Assembly: GCA_013076295.1 (NCBI GenBank)
Contig: RQOL01000920.1
Coordinates: 62,001 to 126,000 of the forward strand
Origin: Sanderia malayensis
Lineage: Eukaryota; Cnidaria; Scyphozoa; Semaeostomeae; Pelagiidae
Direction of reading: 5' to 3'
DNA length: 64,000 nucleotides
Part shown: positions 42,694-54,622 of the stretch, in pieces
How positions within the stretch are numbered: position 1 is the stretch's first letter
Layout of the letters: every line of letters starts with the position of its first letter
Translations under genes and position numbers: made by a program
The notes under the pieces: generated by a model
Told to the model about the DNA's origin: nothing
The model's database searches: none
Seen by the model: only the letters and a program-made list of their open reading frames with translations

Positions 42694-45600
42694 TTAATGA
42701 AGACAGTGTCCAGCGACCAGCTCATCATTGTCATTGATGTATTGATCATCTTCTTCGGAAGAGTCGTCACTTTCATCAGCTTCTTGATTTGAAGAAAGGG
42801 CAATAAGCTGAGACCCAAGTGCTTTTTTGAACAAATCAGCACAGTCTGCAAGTTTTCTTTTGTATAATGCAATGCCAGACAGCTTTAAACAGCGTAAGCC
42901 CCACAACCTTTCTGAAATTGTTTGGCTGTCTAGAGATATTAAAAAATCATCCCGCAAAAAAGGCACTGATATCAGAAAATTTGTTATGTGAGCACGAAAT
43001 AATAGAATAGTTAACTAAATTTTGTTGTCACCCTGACGTTTTGTCTTGAAGGTATGTTAAGTAAAAGTCTATCTCTTGTTGTGTAGTTCTTGCCCGACTC
43101 TATGTCTACAAAACATCAACAGAATCTTACTTCAGAAAAAATTTCGGTAAAATAATTAAACATGCTGCAACAAAATAGTTACAGCTTAATAATTACCTGA
43201 GATATATGTATCAATGGAAACGACATTGTCTTTTAGCGCATTGAATTTATTCTTGTAGTACAAGCAATAGGCTATCATTCCCCCGAGAGAAAGCTGCAAC
43301 TCTTCTTTACATCTTTTAATGATGACATTCCTGTCGACAATTTGCTTCTTGAGCCAGTGAGGTATAACTCGTTCAACTTAAAACAAGCAAAGTCACATAA
43401 ACAGGTTATGCGGATCAAAATAAAAAAATGAATAAATGTGAAAATCATACATGTGAAATTTACCTGGATCTCTCTGCCAAGCAAATTTCCCTGAAGCAAC
43501 GTTGGCCTTGTCAAGTTGCGATTCACAGGGTGATGCCAACTTCAAAAGAATGTTGTATTTGTCCACGCTTGCATCAAGTGATTTCTTGCTAGAACTAATC
43601 GATTTACGTATTTTTATTCTTTTCTTTGATGTGTCTAAAAATTAATCATTCAGATCATTCAACATAAGCTCGAAACTGTTAACGAATGAAAAGGGTGGAA
43701 GAAAAAAATACATGGTACGAGAAATTGTAATAATCCGAAACCGACTAGCAGTCCTTTTATTTTCTACTTGCAAGTCGAGAAGTTTCCAAGTTTTGTTGCT
43801 GAACCGTTAAATAACTATTTAAAATTCTGGTCCTCAAAAGATCAAGAGTGTGCTCAGCTAACATTGTTTTCCCACGCGAAATCAACTCTTTTTTATCATA
43901 TCCATGTTCCAGCAATCCACGCTCCAAAGATTCTTTTCTTTTCTTTTTCTTCTGGGCATCTTTTTTTGAATTAGTTACAAATTTGTAAATATCTTCTTGA
44001 CCTACAAATGTGTATTTAGATTATTTTTAGTGTTTCACCACTAAATTTTCTAAACAACGTCGATATAAAGAAAGCAAAGCTGTTGGGTAACAGATGAGAA
44101 CAATTGAGATATTCACCTGAAATAATACTTGATGCTGCGTCAGTCTTTCTGCTGAACTGTGAGGACCCCCCATCGGAATAGATGACTTCCGTAATTCGAG
44201 CGTGACTTTGAAGCAAGAAACAATCGAACGATTTTTTGATACTGTTGTGATCTTTTTAATTGTTTCGTTATATGTTTACGATATAGTTGCAAAATCTCAA
44301 ATCGGTGTATAGATATTTCTGATATACCTGCACCCCTGCAACAACGGCCTTTTGGCCCGAGTTAACAGAACTCTTCAAAAATGGCATGGCTTCGAGCTCT
44401 TGACAGATTTGAAATACTCTTTAATTTGGTTCACAATAGTGGTAGAGCTTCGGCGCTGAAATGACTCTAAAAAGGAAGTTTAAGAACATTAATTCCTCTG
44501 TTGGCAAAAAATGTAAATTGAAAAGAAAGTGTTCAGATCCAGACCATTTGCAGAACTTCTGAATTCACGTTCCCAACTATTAATATCGTCTTCCTTGATA
44601 GCAAAGGGTGATTTATCTATAAGGTCAGCTTTTGAGGACTCGTTTGTCAAAAGCTTCTTCTATGCCTGTAATTATAATAAAATTCCAAATAGAATTTTGT
44701 ATCCTCAGTAGGTAACGAAGATCAAAGTACTTTTATAACCATGGGATGCCACACCATTACATTACTAACCATTTCATATTGCCTGGCCAAAGAAACTGCA
44801 AGGTTGTCTATTTTTCTTTGGTTCCAGAAAGCTGTGTGTTCCGTTAGCATATCAATGCGAGCTATTGAAAGAATAAAATATAACCAGAAATTTTCTTTAA
44901 CAGGAATAATTAAAAGCATTAAAATATACAAAGCTTGTGATTGAAAAAGAACCTGCAGCATTCATGTTCTTGGTTGTCAAACCACACTTGGCAGAGTAAG
45001 AAAAAACTGCTCCATGCTTTCTCCTGTCGAGAAAGCTGCCTTTTCTTGATAGGTGCCTCCCCAGACAAGCTGAAAAAGCAATTGAAGTATGAAAAGCAAC
45101 TCATGTAAATGTACACAAACTTGCGATCATGTCATTGTGACATTAGAAAACGCTCTCACAAATACAATTACCTGACAATCCAATGAATGTGCCTTAGCAT
45201 GCATGACAGACAATGCTTTAGACGAATTCAACAAATTTGAAAACCCTTTTCATGTGTTGTTGAACTTTGTTGTCGTTGGCAATGAATGTATCTTTATACA
45301 ACGGAACTTCTGTGCCCCTAAAGGTGTGTTTGAAAATAGCTCAAAACTGCTTAGAAAACATAAACTGCATCATAATAAAGATCTTTAATCCCACTATATA
45401 GAGCAAGGATGCCAAGGATGCAAAAACAAAGCTTGACATTAATTTTGATGTGTACTAGCCTGGGCACTTTCTTAAAACGATATGTTTTACGATGACCATC
45501 AATATGGATGGAATGGCAAGATGAGATACAAACAGGGCAAGCGAACCTTTCCTCTCCAGTCTGACTCGAGACATTCTCTTTGCAATATGCCCACTCTCTG

Positions 45601-47639
45601 TAACATTTCCCAAAATCTGTTACACTAATGGCTCCAGGCTTAAACAATTTCAATCTTTGTTCCCTTACAACTGCCAATGTGTTGTTAGCCACAAAACAAA
45701 TAACAATGATTAATAGAGGAAGAGAATCAATTGCTGATATAGAATTTACACACCCGACCATATTTCTTAGCTAATATTTCTAGGCTTTTAACGAATGAGG
45801 ACAATGAAGTTCCAGGCGAATTGTGACTTATGGCATGCCAGAGCTCCAACAAATCTTCAGTATAAAAGGTTGTCATTCTTTGTGGACTTCCGGGCCAGAA
45901 TCCAGACCTAATCATTTTAGCAAAATTGCACCCTACCAATGAACCTTGTAAAGGACAGCTACCACAGCAATACAGAACATCTTTGAATTCAAAGCGACCT
46001 AGTTGATAAAAAAAATCAAGGATACAACATGAAGAACCTGTTTACAATGACAGAGCCAAACGATAATGCAATGCATGAAACTGATACAGGTGTTCTTTTA
46101 GCACATTATTACAAAGTAACCTCTAATTTTACGGTTTCATTCAATATCAGAAATCATCCGTGAAGCTAGGCTTTAAACAAAAATATACAGGAAAAGATGT
46201 TTTAAAGACCAATGAGGAATGTTCAGCGCTCTAATCAGTAGAGAACTCTAATGGGCTTTATGAAAGTTATCTTAAGATATATAAAAACATCTATATATTT
46301 ATATTCTTTTTGTTTAGTAGCCAGCTCCAGACCGTGAACAAGCTTTTAGAATCATAGTGATTACAACATGAAACAAAATACAAACCTTTAGCTGAGACAA
46401 TTGTTATTATACTATTTACACAGTTTTTTGAGAATGAACTACATTGGTGACATCTAGGGCATGGGAATGGATGGTAAACTGGGAGAGGTATTTCTACAAG
46501 GCAAATGCAATTTAATAAAAAGACAGAAATAATAATTAAAAATACCAAGTAGCATACTAAAAGACTTTCTTGTCATACTTACCTATGTAACACAATTCAT
46601 CATTATTATCCAACGTTTGCCTATTGTTGATACCTTCAAAATAACGATTTTTCCACACTTCCCTGTCATGGAAGGGTAGCTCTTCATGGCATCTGGTAAC
46701 ACAGTTGACACATCAGAATTTTTTGCAGGATGAACAGTGAATTTTAGCTGCCTCATCGCAATACATGCATCTTTTGTCAGGCTTTAGAATAGAATTCTTA
46801 AAGATCTGACAGCTAAACAAATAACTCCGAACTGAAGAACAGTTTTCATCGAGCACGTGCATCCTATTTTGCCATTCCGACCTTTGTTTTGGGAAGGAAT
46901 TCCCAATGTGATTCAGCTCTGTAACAAGCTCTTGCAGCATCTCTTCTGTATCAACTGAATTATTATCTAGAAAATACTTACTGGGTTGAAATATTCAGAC
47001 TGCCTCAACCTTGTAAACACTAGCTTTTGAGAATCTTAAAGCTTAATTGAGGCTGATCATTAATTCATCAATACTCACCATCCATGTCCCTGTCAGATGC
47101 TTCACCTACTAAATCATCCCCCAAGTCTAGCATAGAAGTGGAACAGTTGATGAGCTAGCAGGTTTTTCTGTACAAATTGACAAAATCCAATGTGTATATT
47201 AATAGCCTTGTTAAGTAATCTGACTGAATAACAAGTGATTGCTTGAGCAACCCAAGCTATCAAGATATGTGTCATGAAAAATAAAAAAGTTCATCTACCT
47301 GTAGCAGCGGCAGGCTTTTTGGCCCTACTTTTCCAATATTTCTTGGAATATCTCTTTCTTTGTTTGGTTCCATATTGACCCGTATCGCTATTTACTTTAA
47401 CGTCAATATACTTGATAGGATGCTGTTTGTCTGAAGAAATTCCTGGCAATTTAATGTCATCCAGGCTATCAAGGCATTCTTCAAATGTCTGTTCTTTATT
47501 TGACCTTTTTTGCTTAGATCTTTATTAAATTATTATAATTTAAAAAATTAATTTTCAGAATTATGATGACAAAATGCAACAAAACATTCAGATATTATAC
47601 GGCTTTCTGATATATATGTACCTTCTTTGTTTGCTCCAT
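42694..47639 (-). pseudogene. KDZ-like transposase gene 2 (CxC2 type), multi-exon, nearly intact
   Basis: Start ATG 47637-47639. Exons read 47622-47639, 47299-47512, 47079-47126, about 46582-46970, 46387-46494, 45759-45999, 45466-45676, about 45170-45330, about 44965-45077, 44722-44863, 44345-44455, 44117-44205, 43770-43995, 43466-43625, 43195-43380 and 42694-42950. Most junctions keep frame. Motifs: CMYCDEAAKIHCSSCKKF...CVNC..CHEELPFH (CxC2 cluster, one TGA at about 46710), SGFWPGSPQRMTTF, CPVCISSCHSIHIDGHRKTY (first Asp), ALSVMHAKAHSLDCQ, FSTGESMEQFF (Glu motif), KKKKRK (NLS-like), and an acidic C-terminus. These fit the KDZ catalytic core. Lesions I see are one TGA, one TAA near 44430 and two frameshifts. 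The terminal repeats were not found. Confidence 0.68.
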
Positions 47640-49055
47640 AATTTTTATCTTCAAGCTAAGCTTCACAAACTATAACACCGAAAGTAATGATTGACCTAGT
47701 ACCTTGTACCTACAGCTTTGATAGGAAAGTCTAATCAGTCATCTTTTCTCTGAGATCAGCCATGTTGGAATTTGGATGAGATGAATTGGAAGATCACAGA
47801 ATGTGGAGTTGATATGGATGATTTCACACAATTAAATGCTCCTTGAGCTTCTGCCCAATTGTTATATGTTCTACATCAACTTCTCTATCATACACTGTGT
47901 GTGATACAATGAAATTCACTCATATACATAGTGTATGATACAGCTATGAGTATGGGTGGTGCATTTGTGAAGTGAGCTTGTTTATTTGCTTATCTCATTT
48001 GACGATGAACTCAGCATTTCGGAAGTTGGTTTGATCTAACTCTACTTGGCATGAGTTAGCCGACTTGTTGTTGCATGACAATGAAGAACTTGTCCTTCAA
48101 TACGAGAATGAAAGCAATGACGAAAATACTATCAGTGAATGATGTGAATGAGGTATTTACCAAACTATACGTATAACGAATTTAGTTGACTCTGTGACTC
48201 TAGATGCAGGCGACTTCTTGCTTCATGGAACTACTATCGCTGTCCCACGTAAATTCAACGCTAAAAGATATTTTTGACTTTGACTGATACTGTAAAGAAG
48301 GCGGATGCAAGAAAAAGGGCGTCAAATTGATTTTAGCACACTAGCGCCCTTCCAACTAAATGTTATCATCAGAGATACACATCAGAGGCCTTTAGTGTGC
48401 TAATATCAACCTGTTCCATTTAAAGTATCCAATACTATATATACAGATTTAATTGGATTACAATACATTATAAAAGAGTTTTATTGATGATGTGACAGTT
48501 TAAAACACCATTACTATGATACTTTCCTAAAGGAATATGTGAAATGAGATGGTACACAGTTTCTAAGTACAAAAAATAATTTTCAGCCAGCTCTTGCGAC
48601 TGTACACGTGTTTACCATATATGGTTAAAAGGGTGGTAATGAGTCATGTGACCCATTCAAACACCATTTAAAGCATCATGCTTCCACATATAGCCATTAA
48701 ACAATTTTATTTACTACGTAATTTCCTTTTGTTGCATGTTAGAAGATAAATACAGATATTACTCCTCCGAAGAGGTAAATGTCATGTTTAACCCCTGTGT
48801 TTACCCCTTAAACCCCAGCAGCGGCTCGTTTACCATCACATTTCTAAATACTGGGGTACAGGACTACTTGAAAAAAATGGTTTGAATTTCTCCTCCTGAA
48901 GATGGTACCTTCCGCCAGTATATGCTGGTCTATTTCCTTTTCTTTTTTCCGTTAGGGTTCCGATGTGAAAATTTCGGTGGTGCAGAGTGACTTCTCACCA
49001 AATAACATCAAATCATAGTTAAAGGTAAGCCATTACCAGCCAAAATAGATAAAAA
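47640..49055. other. No supported gene
   Basis: AT-rich, no frame resembling a known protein. A short open stretch near 48060-48140 (LADLLLHDNEELVLQYENES) is too short to call. GTGTATGATACA-type repeats occur at 47892-47945. Confidence 0.5.
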
Positions 49056-49734
49056 ATGTGCGTTATACCACCAAGAATCGCAAAAATAAAACTTAATGTA
49101 GGAACATTGAATGTAAGAGGTTTAAACAGTGACGCAAAGAAACAACATGTTGCAAATGATATGAACCGTTACCAACTGTCCATCCTTGCCATCCAAGAAA
49201 CCAAACTAAAAGAAAGTGGAGTAATAGACATAAAGACCTCAGATGGGAAACAACAGTATGATTTGTACTACACAGGCAGCGTAAAAGACAAATATCATGG
49301 AGTTGGAATAGTCACTGAGAAAGGATTAAATGCAGAATTCAAGACCATATCAAACAGAACGTGCATGGCCACCATCAGGTTAGAAGAAAAGAAGATCATC
49401 TTCATAGCAACATATGCACCCACTCTTGATGTCAGTGAAAAGAAACCAGCCATAAGAGATGAATACTATCAGGAGCTAGAGAGTGTGATCAGCACAGTGA
49501 GTAAAAGAGACATCCTTATAATCGGAGGAGATCAAAATGCCAAATTAGGAACAGGTCACGAAGAATACCCAGAAGCTATAGGACACTATGGAAAAGGAGA
49601 GATCAACTCAAATGGGCAACATCTGGCAGAAATTTGTACCAGAAATGGACTTGGAATTACTGACAAATACCATGTTTAAACATAAGATGTCCCACAGAAC
49701 AACATGGGAAGTAGATGCGCTCAACGAGAAGTAC
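49056..49734 (+). pseudogene. RTE-like LINE endonuclease fragment
   Basis: The plus-strand frame carries an AP-type endonuclease: LNVGTLNVRGLNSDAKKQ, LSILAIQETKLKESG (catalytic Glu), YHGVGIVTEKGL, IFIATYAPTLD, RDILIIGGDQNAKLG, NSNGQHLAEICTRNGLGI. A frameshift near 49660 continues into TNTMFKHKMSHRTTWEV. The sequence stops at about 49734, where the presumed BEL/Pao LTR begins, so the rest of the nuclease and all of RT are missing. The motif set is typical of the RTE group. Confidence 0.85.
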
Positions 49735-49898
49735 TGATTAGTAGGAGACGATAAAAAAACCATATATAAACCATGTGTTCTTTACTTCGAGTGGCTCATA
49801 TCATAGACAAAACAAAACTATCGTGTTACAAGTAATCACGTGATCGTACGATCTATTCATATGTTAATTACAAACGTATTACGTAATAGGCCTATCCA
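49735..49898 (-). repeat. Candidate 3' LTR of BEL/Pao element B
   Basis: On the minus strand this starts TGGATAG just after a purine-rich GGCGGGAAA and ends TAATCA where the LINE fragment begins. A TATATATGG box lies inside. The partner LTR is absent because element B is truncated, so this is only a boundary-based call. Confidence 0.35.
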
Positions 49899-50013
49899 TT
49901 TCCCGCCGGCCTTGACTAAATCAAGTCAAATTACTAAAAATGTAAAAATGTCAATAATATCTTATCTTAATGTTCAATATTACTAAATGTAGCAATAGAA
50001 GTGTTTTTAGTGT

Positions 50014-52122
50014 TCATTGTTCCTCTACTGGCAGTAGAGGGCAAAGTTTTACAATAGGCCTCAAGTAGGTGCCTTTGCTGTTTGTAACACTTGCAACTCT
50101 AAAGTTGTTGTCAGGTCCAGGATTTACATTGGTAACTTTAGCAATTGGCCATTGCCCGGGGCTAGTTCGGTTGTCTTTGATGAGGACAATGTCTCCAATC
50201 TTGAGATTCCTTTGAGGGCTCTTCCACTTAGACATATGTTGTAGTCCATTGAGGTACTCTAAATACCATCTTTTCCAGAAGTGATGTACTAATGTTTGGC
50301 ACAATCGCCAGCGCTTTAATGTAGTTACCTTGGTGACTCCAGCGTCTGGAGGGTTAGGTATGGCTTCCATTGGTCTCCCGATGAGGAAGTGGCCTGGAGT
50401 CAGGGGGGATATCCCATCATCGTCATTGCTGTCTACCGATGCTGTGATTGGTCTTGAATTCATGCAAGCTTCTATTTGAGAGAGCGTTGTTGTTAACTCC
50501 TCAAATGTCAACTTGTTGTTGCTCACGATGCACTTGAGATGGAACTTGCATGATTTGACTCCATTTTCCCACACTGAGCCATGATGCGGTCCTGTAGGTG
50601 GGCTGAAGTGCCACTGGATGCCTTGGGTAGAGCACCAGTCGCTTACCTTGTTTTGCAAGGCATCTTGCTTGAGTGATTCATAGAGTTCCTTGAGATCTTT
50701 GTTTGTCCTTGTAAACTGTGTACCGTTATCACTCCACATTTCCTTGGGTTTTCCTCGTCTGGAGACGAAGCGGCGAAGAGCAGCTAGAAATGTATCTGCT
50801 GTCAGATCGGACACCAGTTCTATGTGGCAGGCCTTTGTTTCCATGCAAACAAAGATGGCTGCAGAGGCATTGGTGTAGATTGGTCTTCGCTTGTTACCCG
50901 ACTTAATGGTTAATGGTCCTGCGTAGTCCACAGATACTCTCTCATTGACAAAGGTAGGGCATACTCTTGCTTCAGGTACTTGTCCCATAAGTTGACTTAC
51001 AGTCTTGGGTGCAGTGCGTTTGCATGCTTTGCAGTTGCGTGTGTGCTGTCTCACAATTCTGCGTGCACCAATGATGTGATATCTTTCTTGCAATGAACCG
51101 AGTGTTAGCTTTGGACCCGCATGGCACAGACGCTTGTGTTCTTGCTCAATGATAAGGGCAGCTAGGTGATCCTTTCCATGAAGTATGATTGGATGCCGTG
51201 CTTGGTAGCTCAGGTTTGACTGCGAAAGTCTTCCACCAACTCTGAGGATGCCATCTGAGTCTAAGAACGGGTTGAGAGGCAACAGGCTGTCACCTTTCAG
51301 CAGTTGCTTTTTCATCTTGAGAAGCTCGATTGCTCTTGAGAAGCTCTTGCGTTGGGATTCTTTGATGAGATATGCCTCAGCATGATGCAGCTCTTGAGTG
51401 GTGATTGGAACACTCTTGAATAGGTTCTGACGTTTGACTACACGGAACACCAGTGATGTAACCCTGAGAAGTCGCTGATAGTTGGAAAATCGTTCCGGGT
51501 CAATGATGGTTGGTGTGGTGTTGACTGCGTGTGTGTTGACATCTATTCCTTTTTTGTGCTGTAGGATGTCGACATTGATGCCAGATTCAACTAGTGATTC
51601 CAGTGTGGGCTTGAAGTTGGGTTGTTGAGGCCATGTGGATTCTGCATGCTTGAGCCAGTTCGGTCCTTGCCACCAGAGATTGTGGTTGATTATGTCGTGA
51701 GGTAGAACATCACGTGATCCTGCGTCTGCTGGATTGTCTGTTCCACTGACATGGTTCCATAATTCTGGAGGGACGAGTTGCTGTGTCTCAGAGATACGGT
51801 TTGCTTCAAATGTCTTGAAGCATTGGCTGCTTCCATGAATCCAGTACAGTACGATGGTGCTGTCTGTGAAGGCACGGATGTCACAGGTAGGTACCTTGAG
51901 TACTTCTTGGCAGTGTTTCAATAGTCGTGCTAGCATTAAGGCACCACACAATTCTAGACGAGGAAGGGAAACCCTTTTAAGTGGTGCGACCTTTGTCTTG
52001 GCTATGACGATAGACATGTGTACCCCGCCGGCCGTGTCGATGCTGCGTAGGTAGACGACACCACAGTAAGCTTTCTCACTTGCATCGCTGAAGCCGATCA
52101 GTTGTCTGCTAACAACTGACAC
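50014..52122 (-). CDS. BEL/Pao element B RNase H and integrase, intact frame
   Basis: 702 codons without a stop. RNase H region: GFSDASEKAYCGVVYLRS, LELCGALMLARLLKH, AFTDSTIVLYWIHGS, VSGTDNPADAGSRDV. Zinc-binding integrase N-terminus: H...H...CKACKR. Integrase core: VSVDYAGPL (Asp 1), MWSDNGTQFTR (Asp 2), GPHHGSVWENGVKS (Glu). C-terminal SH3-like part: NLKIGDIVLIKDNRTSPGQWP. The catalytic set looks complete. It would normally be the C-terminus of a gag-pol polyprotein; here the upstream frame is broken at 52109-52423. Confidence 0.9.
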   Translation of the reverse strand: MSVVSRQLIGFSDASEKAYCGVVYLRSIDTAGGVHMSIVIAKTKVAPLKRVSLPRLELCGALMLARLLKHCQEVLKVPTCDIRAFTDSTIVLYWIHGSSQCFKTFEANRISETQQLVPPELWNHVSGTDNPADAGSRDVLPHDIINHNLWWQGPNWLKHAESTWPQQPNFKPTLESLVESGINVDILQHKKGIDVNTHAVNTTPTIIDPERFSNYQRLLRVTSLVFRVVKRQNLFKSVPITTQELHHAEAYLIKESQRKSFSRAIELLKMKKQLLKGDSLLPLNPFLDSDGILRVGGRLSQSNLSYQARHPIILHGKDHLAALIIEQEHKRLCHAGPKLTLGSLQERYHIIGARRIVRQHTRNCKACKRTAPKTVSQLMGQVPEARVCPTFVNERVSVDYAGPLTIKSGNKRRPIYTNASAAIFVCMETKACHIELVSDLTADTFLAALRRFVSRRGKPKEMWSDNGTQFTRTNKDLKELYESLKQDALQNKVSDWCSTQGIQWHFSPPTGPHHGSVWENGVKSCKFHLKCIVSNNKLTFEELTTTLSQIEACMNSRPITASVDSNDDDGISPLTPGHFLIGRPMEAIPNPPDAGVTKVTTLKRWRLCQTLVHHFWKRWYLEYLNGLQHMSKWKSPQRNLKIGDIVLIKDNRTSPGQWPIAKVTNVNPGPDNNFRVASVTNSKGTYLRPIVKLCPLLPVEEQ

Positions 52123-53274
52123 ATTGAGTGGAGTGAAACACCTTGGTATTCTGAGTGCTGAGATTAATGGTAGTTCCTTTCTCCAAGTTAACCAGTCTTG
52201 CTGAAGCTGGTAGGGAGGGGATCATCCCATTGAATGTCCTGTTCCACAATTGTTGAAAGTAGATCTTCACAGTTATTGTGACACATGATATAAGCCCTAA
52301 CGGGTCGAATATCTTCGATGAGTCGGACAGCATTAGACGCTTGGTGAGTACTGCTGAGTGATCTGTTTCATGGGTAGATGCTGTGAATTTGAAGACGTCT
52401 TGATTTGCATTATACTCTATTCCTAGTGTTTTAACAAAGTCTTCGGATTCACCGATGCAGAATTATTGTCCTGACTACAAATGTCAGAAGAAAAGCTTGC
52501 AAGAACTTCCTTTGAGTTTGAGTTCCATTTATGAAGCTTGAAGCCTCCATTGTTGAACAGTGTTTGGAGTTGATGATGCAGCTCAACAGCTTCGTCTTTC
52601 GTAGCAACAGAGAACAGTCCGTCGTCAACATAAAACGATTCTCTTACTGCAGTACTCGCGAGTGGTAACTCTTGCTCATGTAGATTAGCCAAGTGTTGCA
52701 TTGTGTTTGTAGCAAGAAACGCTGAACTTGCAATTCCGAAGGTCACTCTATTCATCCGATAGTCTTTCACTGGTTCGTCTGGTGAGTCTCTCCACAGAAA
52801 TCTATGTAGGTCACGGTCTACTTCTTGTAGGACAACTGCACGGTACATCTTAGACACGTCTGTTGTCATTGCATAAGGATGCAACCTGAAGCGCAAGAGT
52901 ACATCATTGAGCGGTGGATGTACTGTAGGTCCCACGATGAGCAGGTCGTTGACAGATGCACCTGTAGATGATTTCATGGAACCATCAAATACGACACGTA
53001 AAGGTGTTGACACTGAGTCCTTGCGGACTGTGTGATGAGCCAAATAGAAAGATGGATGTTTGTTCAGTTCACAATCAGGAACAAGTTCAGCATGCTGTGA
53101 TGCAAAGTATTCGTTAACTACTTTAGCATAGTCCTTGAACTGGTTAGAACGGTTCAAACGTCGTTCAAGCGACAGAAATCTTCGCAATGCTTGCGGGCGA
53201 GATTCACCAAGAATCGGCGCGTTGTGTTTGATTGGCAATCTTACGTGGCCACAAACCACGAGGTAAATTTCCAT
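52109..53274 (-). pseudogene. BEL/Pao element B reverse transcriptase
   Basis: The 52423-53274 frame: LPIKHNAPILGESRPQALRR, FYLAHHTVRKDSVSTPLRVV, FDGSMKSSTGASVNDLLIVG, TTDVSKMYRAVVLQ (first Asp), VTFGIASSAFLATNTMQHLA, and the catalytic ESFYVDDGLFSV with both Asp. A frameshift near 52430 leads to 52109-52333 (SSKIFDPLGLISCVTITVKI), the RT-RNase H connection, and another shift joins the 50014-52122 frame. The first 13 residues of the 53274 frame belong to element A read in a different frame. RT would be active in sequence, but the polyprotein is split. Confidence 0.87.
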
Positions 53275-54616
53275 CGACGACTAGTACAATGTCATTGACT
53301 CTGAGATTCCTAGTACTCTTTCTCCAACGCTGCCGTTGTTGCAATGTCGGCAAGTACTCCTTTAGCCATCGACGCCAGATTAAATTAGCGAGGTATTGAA
53401 CCTGACGCCACCTTCGACGAGCATAGTTGTCATCTTTATCAAACATTCCGGGTGGAAGTGTTGGTCCGGGTCTGAGTAGAAGTAGATGATTCGGTGTAAG
53501 TGCTTCCCAATCATTTGGATCGTCAGAAACTTTGGTGATGGGTCGGCCGTTTATGATTGCCTCCACTTCACACATCAGCGTAAGTAGAGCTTCATCGTCC
53601 AACGTTTGTTCCTTTACCATAGAATTCATCACTTTCCTGATTGTACAAATACAACGTTCCCAAACGTCGCCGTGGTGGGAACCGGCTGGAGGGTTGAAAC
53701 TCCATTTAATTGATTTCTGCAAAAGAAAATCGTTGATCTGATTTTCGTTCCACGATGAGATGGCTTCCTTCAACTCCTTGTTGCCGCTAACAAAGTTAGT
53801 ACCGTTGTCGGATCGGATTTCCTCAGGACAACCTCTTCCTGCAATGAATCTTCTTAATGCACTTAGAAATGATGATGTGTCTAGACTGTGTGCGATTTCG
53901 AGGTGTATTGCTCGGACAGACAAACAGGTGAAGATTACTCCGTATCTTTTGACCATGCTTCTCGCACGACGTACTTGAAACGGTCTGAAGCAATCAATGC
54001 CCACAAATGAGAAAGGTGGTTTTGATGGAGTAACGCGATCTTTCGGAAGGTGAGCCATTTTCTGCTCTACAACTGGCGCTTGTCTCTTTCTGCAGCTGAA
54101 ACAAGTGTTTAGAATTCGTCGTAAGGTTGATCTGGCCTTGATGATCCAATAGCGTTGTCGAGTTAGAAAGAGAACATACTCAAGTCTGGAATGGCCTGAA
54201 ATTTCATGATAGTAGCTTACTATAAGCTTCACAACAGGATGATCCTTTGGTAGAATAATTTGATATTTCGCTTCGTCACTGATTGGAGCACGTCCAAGGC
54301 GACCTCCGACTCGTAAAAGATCATCATCAGACAGGAATGGATCTAACCTCTGAAGTGGACTGTTTTTTCCGACTAGTTTCTTTACTTTCTCGTTATTCTT
54401 TGTAAGCTTTGACTTACTTCTTGATAGCAGATGAATCTCGGATGAAAAACTTTGATACTGTATATGCCTTAGAATTTCTCTTTCAGCGTTCTTTATCTCG
54501 TCAAATTGTATGCATTTCGGCTCTTTGAATACAACAGGTTCTCCAAGCTTGCGTTTTTGAGAAGCGACTTTCAGGTTATTTTTATAGCGGATTAGCCAAG
54601 CTACTGTCTTCCTCAA
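53204..54616 (-). pseudogene. BEL/Pao element A integrase, C-terminally truncated
   Basis: 470 open codons: linker, LGRAPISDEAKYQIILPKDH, HHCC zinc motif (HEISGHSRLEYVLFLTRQRY ... CFSCRKRQ), core with FVGIDCFRPF (Asp 1), IRSDNGTNFVSG (Asp 2) and GSHHGDVWERCICTIRKV (Glu), then LRVNDIVLVVDGNLPRGLWP. After this the reading passes into element B sequence (IANQTQRADSW) and stops. Only the last tail of integrase is missing, so the catalytic core could still be sound. Confidence 0.88.
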
Positions 54617-54622
54617 TTTATT

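Larger units (their letters stand above)
49735..53235 (-). mobile_element. BEL/Pao element B, 5' truncated
   Basis: It runs on the minus strand from RT (about 53235) through RNase H and integrase (to 50014) to a candidate LTR. Gag, protease and the start of RT are missing. It is joined directly, in the same orientation, to the cut-off integrase end of element A. Confidence 0.85.

Noticed and set aside
45466..45676. Host PHD/RING-type zinc finger exon
   Set aside because: The Cys pair is followed by the Asp motif of KDZ-like transposases and has a close paralogue at 60738-60902, so it is repeat-derived.
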